In this document: positions 1 to 3,905 of the stretch, one piece after another
Layout of the letters: every line of letters starts with the position of its first letter
Position numbering within the stretch: position 1 is the stretch's first letter
Source of the DNA: a bacterium
GTDB taxonomy: Bacteria; Krumholzibacteriota; Krumholzibacteriia; JACNKJ01
Direction: 5' to 3'
DNA: 7,335 bases
NCBI GenBank assembly: GCA_014382085.1
Contig: JACNKJ010000069.1
Coordinates: forward strand, 1 to 7,335
Notes under the pieces: model-generated
What the model saw: only the letters and a program-made list of their open reading frames with translations
Database searches by the model: none
Told to the model about the DNA's origin: nothing
Program-made: the position numbers and the translations under genes

Positions 1-53
1 GTGAGGGCGGCCGCACCGTCGGCGCCGGCGTGGTTACGAAGATTCACGAATAA
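1..53 (+). CDS. tuf: Elongation factor Tu, 3' end only
   Basis: Only the last 16 complete codons and the TAA stop are in the window; the rest lies upstream. The reading frame that starts with GAG at position 3 gives EGGRTVGAGVVTKIHE, the typical end of EF-Tu domain 3 (the GGRTVGAGVV motif is near-universal). EF-Tu is the GTPase that carries aminoacyl-tRNA to the ribosomal A site. A tuf gene directly before rpmG, a tRNA-Trp gene, secE and nusG is a common bacterial arrangement. The stop is only 12 bases before the rpmG start, so the two are very likely co-transcribed. Identity is firm despite the short length because both the motif and the gene order agree. Confidence 0.93.
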   Translation, partial: EGGRTVGAGVVTKIHE

Positions 54-65
54 GGGAGCTGCAAG

Positions 66-215
66 ATGCGAGAAATCGTCAAGCTGCGTTGCACCAAGTG
101 CGAGAAGCACTGGTACACGACCATGAAAAATAAGCGGCTTCACCCGGATCGGATCGAGCAGAAGAAATACTGCCCGCGCGACCGGGAGCACACGGTTTTC
201 AAGGAAGCAAGGTAA
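66..215 (+). CDS. rpmG: Large-subunit ribosomal protein L33 (bL33), 49 aa
   Basis: The frame encodes a 49-residue basic protein, the usual length of L33. It begins MREIVKLRCTKC and carries the family core YTTMKNKR (residues 17-24), then LHPDRIEQKKYC and the ending HTVFKEAR. L33 binds 23S rRNA near the E site. The start is supported by GGGAG at 54-58, seven bases before ATG, overlapping nothing but the tuf tail. Zinc-binding L33 has two CxxC pairs. Here the first pair is present (C9, C12), but the second reads C36-P-R-D39, so the fourth ligand is Asp. It is therefore neither the classic four-cysteine form nor the cysteine-free form of the E. coli type. Whether zinc is held with Asp or lost cannot be told from sequence. 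Confidence 0.95.
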   Translation: MREIVKLRCTKCEKHWYTTMKNKRLHPDRIEQKKYCPRDREHTVFKEAR

Positions 216-218
216 GAT

Positions 219-287
219 GAGTCACCAGCCACCAGTCACCTGTCACCCGTCGCAAGCTGGAGACTCGGGACTGGCGACTGAGGACTC
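219..287 (+). repeat. Left palindromic heptad-repeat unit upstream of tRNA-Trp
   Basis: Positions 219-253 read as five 7-base units (GAGTCAC, CAGCCAC, CAGTCAC, CTGTCAC, CCGTCGC). Positions 260-287 read as four units of the complementary type (GAGACTC, GGGACTG, GCGACTG, AGGACTC). The two halves pair in one constant register (paired positions sum to 506), for example 219-223 with 283-287, 232-237 with 269-274 and 242-244 with 262-264. About 22 pairs form across the arms, interrupted by symmetric mismatches. It starts three bases after the rpmG stop and ends three bases before the tRNA. It resembles in kind the heptanucleotide short tandem repeats known from cyanobacteria, but the motif is different. 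No protein is likely encoded. Confidence 0.72.
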
Positions 288-290
288 AAT

Positions 291-364
291 AGGCCAGTAG
301 CTCTAATTGGTAGAGCGCCGGTCTCCAAAACCGGATGTTGGGGGTTCGAATCCCTCCTGGCCTG
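291..364 (+). tRNA. trnW: tRNA-Trp, anticodon CCA
   Basis: A complete 74-base cloverleaf can be folded by eye. The acceptor stem is 291-297 with 357-363 (seven pairs, all Watson-Crick). The D stem is 300-303 with 313-316. The anticodon stem is 318-322 with 330-334 and closes the loop CTCCAAA. The T stem is 340-344 with 352-356 (one G-T pair) and closes the loop TTCGAAT. The anticodon at 325-327 is CCA, which reads UGG tryptophan. The discriminator base is G364, as expected for bacterial tRNA-Trp. The 3' CCA is not encoded (365-367 are CCT), so it must be added by the CCA-adding enzyme. A tRNA-Trp gene between rpmG and secE is a common arrangement. With no separate promoter visible, it is probably cut out of the operon transcript. 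Confidence 0.97.
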
Positions 365-371
365 CCTGATG

Positions 372-439
372 GAGTCACCCGTCGCCAGCCTCCAGTCGCC
401 AGGAAAACATGGAGACTCGAGACTGGGGACTGGAGACAA
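372..439 (+). repeat. Right palindromic heptad-repeat unit between tRNA-Trp and secE
   Basis: The left arm has 7-base units GAGTCAC, CCGTCGC, CAGCCTC and CAGTCGC (372-399). The right arm has GAGACTC, GAGACTG, GGGACTG and GAGACAA (412-439). They pair in one register (positions sum to 811) from 374/437 to 401/410, with about 22 of 28 positions paired and single mismatches spaced every three to five bases. The loop is about 402-409. It shares a 12-base exact match with the left unit (GTCACCCGTCGC at 242-253 and 374-385) and a 10-base match (TGGAGACTCG at 258-267 and 410-419). The middle of this copy is 20 bases longer. It ends just before the secE ribosome binding site. Confidence 0.75.
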
Positions 440-441
440 AG

Positions 442-447
442 AAAGGA
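442..447 (+). promoter_or_regulatory. secE ribosome binding site
   Basis: AAAGGA lies six bases before ATG 454 and decides the secE start. An in-frame ATG at 409 has no such site and falls in the loop of the palindromic repeat, so the upstream 15 codons are read as repeat DNA rather than protein. Confidence 0.75.
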
Positions 448-453
448 CCCGAG

Positions 454-651
454 ATGATCACCAAGATTCGGAACTACATTCGCGAAGTCTGGCTCGAGAT
501 GGGTAAGGTCACTTGGCCGACCCGAGACGAGTTGAAAGAATCGACGCGCGTTGTGATCGTCGGCTCCATTTTCTTGACACTGTTCATTTTCGTGATCGAC
601 CGCATCATGGGCTTCGGCATCGACGGTATTACCCGTCTGCTGGGCTCCTAA
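454..651 (+). CDS. secE: Preprotein translocase subunit SecE, 65 aa
   Basis: SecE is the small essential membrane subunit that clamps SecY in the SecYEG translocon. The protein has the short one-helix form typical of most bacteria. An amphipathic N-terminal segment is followed by the family signature EMGKVTWPTRDEL (residues 15-27). A single hydrophobic membrane span covers about residues 33-53 (VVIVGSIFLTLFIFVIDRIM). The tail is short and ends RLLGS. The start at 454 gives an ordinary MITKIRNYIREVW beginning and has AAAGGA at correct spacing; an upstream in-frame ATG at 409 would add only repeat-derived residues. The stop is 37 bases before nusG, and secE-nusG adjacency is nearly universal in bacteria. 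Confidence 0.96.
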   Translation: MITKIRNYIREVWLEMGKVTWPTRDELKESTRVVIVGSIFLTLFIFVIDRIMGFGIDGITRLLGS

Positions 652-679
652 ATTTCGCCTTTTTACGACGGACCCTCAT

Positions 680-684
680 GGAGG
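680..684 (+). promoter_or_regulatory. nusG ribosome binding site
   Basis: GGAGG lies four bases before ATG 689. A second in-frame ATG at 710 has GGGAG at 699-703 with a six-base gap, so initiation at residue 8 is a real alternative. Either choice keeps the acidic extension. Confidence 0.6.
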
Positions 685-688
685 AATC

Positions 689-1519
689 ATGGAAGAGCGG
701 GAGAAGGACATGACTTCCGAAGCCGAAGGCCAAGCGCCTGAGGCCGCCGCTCCCGTGGAAAGCCCTTTCGGGGGCGGGGACGTGGTGGAAGAGGCCGTGG
801 AGCCGGAGCTCGAAGCGAGCGCTCCCGAGGAAGAGGCCGATGAGTCGGTCCTCGCCGAGGAGTCCGGCGAAGGCGAAGGCGAAGACGAAGACGATGACGA
901 TGACGATGAACTCGACGAGGACGACGACGCTGCGCCGGGCCTTCCGCCCGTCCAGCTTGAGACACCTCTTAATCCGAAGCTGAAGTGGTATGCGGTACAC
1001 ACCTACTCGGGACACGAGAACAAGGTGCGCACCAATATGCTTCGCCGGGTGGTCCTCGAAGGTATGGAGGACAAAGTCGGTCAGGTACTCATCCCCACCG
1101 AAGAGGTGACGGAGATGAAGAAGGGGAAGAAGACGACCGCCACGCGGAAATACTTCCCCAGCTATATCCTGGTCGAGATGGAGATGTGCGACGAGGCCTA
1201 CCACCTCGTCAACGGAATCAGCGGCGTGACCAGTTTCGTGGGCCTTGACCCGCGCGAGCCGTCCCGCCGTCCCGTGCCCCTGCGGCCGGCCGAAGTGGAC
1301 CGGGTGCTCGGGCGCATTGAACGACCCACGGAGCACAAGGTCACGGAAATTCCCTATCAGGTGGGCGACCACGTGAAGGTCATGGATGGGCCTTTCAGCG
1401 ATTTCAACGGGATCGTCGACGAGGTCAATCAGGAACGCGGAACCCTGAAGGTCATGGTGACCATATTTGGCAGGGAAACGCCGGTGGAACTTGACTTCCT
1501 GCAGGTGGAACCTCTTTAG
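689..1519 (+). CDS. nusG: Transcription elongation/antitermination factor NusG with acidic N-terminal extension, 276 aa
   Basis: The conserved protein begins at residue 100 with WYAVHTYSGHE, the start of the NGN domain that binds the RNA polymerase clamp. It continues through FPSYILVEM (156-164) and GVTSFVG (179-185) to about residue 210. A KOW domain follows at about 223-276 with the diagnostic GDHVKVMDGPFSDFNG (226-241); this domain contacts Rho or ribosomal protein S10. Residues 1-99 are extra: poor in hydrophobics, rich in Glu, Asp, Ala, Pro and Gly, with an almost pure Asp/Glu run at 65-80. Ordinary NusG is about 180 residues. No ATG, GTG or TTG codon occurs in frame between codon 37 and W100, so the acidic run must be translated from any usual start. 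ATG 689 is chosen; ATG 710 is possible. Actinobacterial NusG proteins also have acidic extensions, so the trait has precedent. Confidence 0.95.
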   Translation: MEEREKDMTSEAEGQAPEAAAPVESPFGGGDVVEEAVEPELEASAPEEEADESVLAEESGEGEGEDEDDDDDDELDEDDDAAPGLPPVQLETPLNPKLKWYAVHTYSGHENKVRTNMLRRVVLEGMEDKVGQVLIPTEEVTEMKKGKKTTATRKYFPSYILVEMEMCDEAYHLVNGISGVTSFVGLDPREPSRRPVPLRPAEVDRVLGRIERPTEHKVTEIPYQVGDHVKVMDGPFSDFNGIVDEVNQERGTLKVMVTIFGRETPVELDFLQVEPL

Positions 1520-1549
1520 GTCCAGGACGAAAGAACGGGAGCATTTAGA

Positions 1550-1984
1550 ATGGCCAAGCCCAAGAAAAAAGTGATCGCTCAGATCAAGGTGCAGATCCCC
1601 GGTGGAAAGGCTAACCCCGCCCCGCCCGTGGGCCCCGCTTTGGGACAGCACCAGGTAAATATCATGGAGTTCTGTAAGGCGTTCAACGCGCAGACCCAGA
1701 ACGCCCAGGGGATGATCACGCCCGTGGTTATCACCGTATACGCGGACCGCAGCTTTACCTTCATCACCAAGACTCCTCCCGCCGCCGTCTTGCTTCGCAA
1801 GGCCGCCGGTGTCGAAAAGGGATCGGGTGAGCCCAACCGAGAAAAGGTGGGTAAGGTGAGCGCTGCGCAGCTTCGCGAGATCGCGGAATTGAAGGCTGCC
1901 GACCTCAACGCGGCGACTGTTGAAAACGCCATGCTCATGATCGCGGGCACCGCTCGCAGCATGGGCCTTGAGGTCATTGGTTAG
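1550..1984 (+). CDS. rplK: Large-subunit ribosomal protein L11 (uL11), 144 aa
   Basis: L11 forms the base of the GTPase-associated centre with L10 and 23S rRNA helices 43-44, and is the thiostrepton contact region. Length is close to the usual 140-145 residues. The N-terminal domain contains the proline-rich linker GGKANPAPPVGPALG (18-32), then NIMEFCKAFNA (37-47) and VVITVYADRSFTF (59-71). The C-terminal rRNA-binding domain contains KTPPAAVLLRKAAG (74-87) and ends with GTARSMGLEV (133-142). GGGAG at 1537-1541 lies eight bases before ATG. The gene starts 30 bases after nusG, which leaves little room for an L1-binding leader in the place where E. coli has one. Confidence 0.98.
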   Translation: MAKPKKKVIAQIKVQIPGGKANPAPPVGPALGQHQVNIMEFCKAFNAQTQNAQGMITPVVITVYADRSFTFITKTPPAAVLLRKAAGVEKGSGEPNREKVGKVSAAQLREIAELKAADLNAATVENAMLMIAGTARSMGLEVIG

Positions 1985-2110
1985 CTTTCAGTAAAAAATC
2001 GGATGGTACGGTTTCCCGGCTGGAGGGCGGGAAGCACGCTTCTCAGCCACCGGTTTTGTTCCCTCTGTTAACTTGAGAGTATCGGACCAAGCTGATCGTT
2101 AGGAATTACG
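1985..2110 (+). other. Long rplK-rplA spacer with possible alternative hairpins
   Basis: These 126 bases contain no convincing gene. In E. coli the same spacer is only a few bases. Two folds compete. In one, TTCCCG at 2013-2018 pairs with CGGGAA at 2028-2033. In the other, GGCTG at 2018-2022 pairs with CAGCC at 2044-2048 around an inner GAAG/CTTC stem (2031-2034 with 2039-2042). Just before rplA, ATCGT at 2095-2099 pairs with ACGAT at 2108-2112, leaving AGGA in the loop. It could be a site for L1 autoregulation, but I could not match it convincingly to the rRNA L1 site, so that role is a guess. Confidence 0.35.
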
Positions 2111-2809
2111 ATGAAGCGTGGGAAGAATTATAGCGAAAGCGCCACTCTCCGGGACAGGACCTCCGCTTACACCCTAGGTGAAGCGGTGGACATGATTCGG
2201 AAGATGTCAAAGGCGAAATTCGACGAAACGGTAGAGGTTTCCGCCAAACTAGGCGTGGATCCCCGTCACGCGGACCAGATGGTTCGTGGAACGGTGGTTC
2301 TTCCTCATGGCACGGGCCGTTCGGTCCGGGTGCTGGCCCTCGTTCGTGGCGATGATGCCACGGCCGCCCAGGAAGCCGGAGCCGACATGGTCGGCGCGGA
2401 AGAGTATCTGGAAAAGATACAGGGTGGATGGGCCGACACGGACGTCATCATTACGACGCCCGACATGATGAAGGATCTCGGCCGCCTGGGTAAGGTGCTG
2501 GGCCCCAAGGGTCTCATGCCCAATCCCAAGAGCGGAACCGTTACCAAAGACGTCGGCCAGGCGGTCAAGGAAGTCAAGGCGGGTAAGGTTGAATACCGCG
2601 TTGACAAGGGAGCCAACATCCACGTTTCCGTGGGTAAGGCCTCTTTTGATTCGTCGAAGCTTGAAGACAACATTCGAACATTGATCCAGGAACTGCTGCG
2701 CGTCAAACCGGCCTCAGCGAAGGGCAAGTACTTTAAGTCGGCTTTCTTGAGCTCGACCATGGGTCCTTCCATTCGCATTGCTGAGTCCGAACTGACTACC
2801 GCCAAGTAG
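2111..2809 (+). CDS. rplA: Large-subunit ribosomal protein L1 (uL1), 232 aa
   Basis: L1 binds 23S rRNA at the mobile L1 stalk, helps release deacylated tRNA from the E site, and in many bacteria represses translation of its own mRNA. Length matches the family (about 230). The N-terminal half of domain I has FDETVEVSAKLGVDPRHADQ (37-56) and VRGTVVLPHGTG (58-69). Domain II follows from about residue 70 with EAGADMVGAEEYLEKIQGGW (88-107). The strong L1 signature DMMKDLGRLGKVLGPKGLMP (118-137) continues into NPKSGTVT. Domain I resumes with EYRVDKGANIHVSVGKASF (161-179). The start has AGGA at 2101-2104, six bases upstream. Spacing to rplJ is only 31 bases. Confidence 0.98.
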   Translation: MKRGKNYSESATLRDRTSAYTLGEAVDMIRKMSKAKFDETVEVSAKLGVDPRHADQMVRGTVVLPHGTGRSVRVLALVRGDDATAAQEAGADMVGAEEYLEKIQGGWADTDVIITTPDMMKDLGRLGKVLGPKGLMPNPKSGTVTKDVGQAVKEVKAGKVEYRVDKGANIHVSVGKASFDSSKLEDNIRTLIQELLRVKPASAKGKYFKSAFLSSTMGPSIRIAESELTTAK

Positions 2810-2840
2810 AGTCCGTTTCACGAGAGAGGGGCGATAGACC

Positions 2841-3362
2841 ATGCCTAAGCCTGAAAAAATCGCACTGGTCACAGAAATCGCCGAAAAACTGGAAACCGCC
2901 AACAGCGTTGTACTCTGCGACTTCAAGGGAATCAACGTTGAGGAGATCTCCGAGCTCCGTAAGCGATGCCGCGAGTCGGGTGTGACCTTCCGGGTCATGA
3001 AAAACACCTTACTGGTGCGCGCCGCGGAAACAGCCGGGATGGAAGGACTGGAAGACTACTTCGTCGGTCCCACCGCCCTGGCTTACAGCGAGGATTACTC
3101 GAAGCCTGCCAAGGTCCTGAAAGAGTTCCAGAAGGAATTCCAGAAGCTGACCATGAAGGCGGGTTATGTGGATGGTCAGGTTATCGATGAGGAAGGCGTC
3201 AAGTCTCTCGCCGATATGCCCGGCCGTGAAGAGCTTCTCGGAATGGTCGCGGGTGTCTTGCAGGCGCCCATCAGCGGCTTTGCCCGTGTGCTCAACGCCA
3301 ATCTCCAGAGTTTCGCGAACGTCATTGACCAGCTGGCGAAGCAAAAGGGTGAAGCCGCCTAG
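2841..3362 (+). CDS. rplJ: Large-subunit ribosomal protein L10 (uL10), 173 aa
   Basis: L10 anchors L7/L12 dimers to the ribosome and binds 23S rRNA next to L11. The N-terminal rRNA-binding domain has VVLCDFKGINVEEISELR (23-40) and FRVMKNTLLVRAA (50-62), both typical. The C-terminal helix carries three copies of an 11-residue pattern, L/I-x-x-V/F-A-x-V-L/I: LGMVAGVL (133-140), ISGFARVL (144-151) and LQSFANVI (155-162). In L10 this helix presents one segment per L12 dimer, so three dimers are predicted rather than the two of E. coli. AGGGG at 2827-2831 lies nine bases before ATG. The leader before the gene is far shorter than in E. coli. Confidence 0.98.
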   Translation: MPKPEKIALVTEIAEKLETANSVVLCDFKGINVEEISELRKRCRESGVTFRVMKNTLLVRAAETAGMEGLEDYFVGPTALAYSEDYSKPAKVLKEFQKEFQKLTMKAGYVDGQVIDEEGVKSLADMPGREELLGMVAGVLQAPISGFARVLNANLQSFANVIDQLAKQKGEAA

Positions 3363-3429
3363 GCCACCCGTCCAGCTTAACAGGTAACAGAGCGGATCAA
3401 ACCGCAGGTGAATAGAGGAGCAAGAGACC

Positions 3430-3801
3430 ATGTCTGACAAGATTGAACAGTTGGTTTCCCAGGTCGAAGAAATGACCGTCATGGAGCTTTCCGAGCTCGT
3501 CAAGGCCATCGAGGAGAAGTTCGGCGTCAGTGCCGCCGCTCCCGCCATGGCCATGGCCGCCGCGCCCGCCGCGGAAGCCGCCGAAGAGAAGACCGAGTTT
3601 GACGTCATCCTCAACGGTTCCGGCGACAAGAAGATCCAGGTTATCAAAGTGGTGCGCGCCATCACTGGCCTGGGCCTGAAGGAAGCCAAAGAGTTGGTCG
3701 ACAATGCGCCCAAGGCCGTCAAGGAAGCTGCTTCCAAGGACGAGGCCGAAGGCATCAAGACCCAGCTCGAGGAAGTGGGAGCGCTTGTCGAAATCAAGTA
3801 A
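3430..3801 (+). CDS. rplL: Large-subunit ribosomal protein L7/L12 (bL12), 123 aa
   Basis: L7/L12 is the multicopy stalk protein that recruits and activates translational GTPases such as EF-Tu and EF-G. The N-terminal dimerisation and L10-binding helices cover about residues 1-31 (EQLVSQVEEMTVMELSELVK). An Ala/Pro/Met-rich flexible hinge follows at about 34-52. The C-terminal factor-binding domain (55-123) begins FDVILNGSGDKKIQVIKVVR and contains the signature GLGLKEAKELVDNAP (80-94), ending EEVGALVEIK. Length is standard. GAGGAG at 3415-3420 precedes ATG by nine bases. It lies 67 bases after rplJ, the usual partner gene. Confidence 0.98.
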   Translation: MSDKIEQLVSQVEEMTVMELSELVKAIEEKFGVSAAAPAMAMAAAPAAEAAEEKTEFDVILNGSGDKKIQVIKVVRAITGLGLKEAKELVDNAPKAVKEAASKDEAEGIKTQLEEVGALVEIK

Positions 3802-3831
3802 GAAGCTCTCGAATCCTCTTATTTGTCGATA

Positions 3832-3870
3832 GGACCCCGTCCGGGAGGCCTTGCCGCCCGGACGGGTTCC
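3832..3870 (+). promoter_or_regulatory. Strong GC-rich hairpin in the rplL-rpoB spacer
   Basis: A perfect 10-bp inverted repeat, CCCGTCCGGG (3836-3845) and CCCGGACGGG (3857-3866), is extended in register by three inner pairs (3847-3849 with 3853-3855, loop CTT) and three outer pairs (3832-3834 with 3868-3870), with single mismatches at the two joints. The bases after it are mixed (TTCCGTGCCTTC), not a T-run, so it is not a canonical intrinsic terminator. In E. coli the same spacer holds a partial terminator and an RNase III processing site. A similar job, attenuation or mRNA processing before rpoB, is the likeliest role here, by inference. Confidence 0.7.
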
Positions 3871-3895
3871 GTGCCTTCACCGTATAGCGACCGCC

Positions 3896-3900
3896 GGAGG
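3896..3900 (+). promoter_or_regulatory. rpoB ribosome binding site
   Basis: GGAGG lies five bases before GTG 3906. It selects this GTG over an overlapping out-of-frame TTG at 3904 and over the first in-frame ATG at 3960, which is 18 codons further in and has no comparable site. Confidence 0.8.
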
Positions 3901-3905
3901 TCATT

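Noticed and set aside
365..367. Encoded CCA tail of tRNA-Trp
   Set aside because: The bases are CCT, so the tail is not encoded.
219..439. CRISPR array or transposon ends
   Set aside because: The repeats are 7-base, degenerate and contiguous, without uniform spacers. No transposase, target duplication or cas gene is present.
574..579. Perfect TTGACA promoter -35 box inside secE
   Set aside because: No acceptable -10 box follows at 15-18 bases; the sequence there is GATCGACCGC. It is explained by the Leu-Thr codons of the membrane span.
629..1651. Long open frame on the minus strand across nusG
   Set aside because: It is a mirror of the GC-rich nusG codon pattern, gives a His/Arg/Leu-rich low-complexity product, and lies opposite a clear conserved gene.
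2056..2082. Possible promoter (TTGTTC then GAGTAT) in the rplK-rplA spacer
   Set aside because: Both boxes are poor and the spacing is only 15 bases; not enough to call.
3832..3880. Intrinsic terminator ending the operon after rplL
   Set aside because: The stem is strong but no T-run follows, and rpoB starts 36 bases after the stem with its own good binding site.
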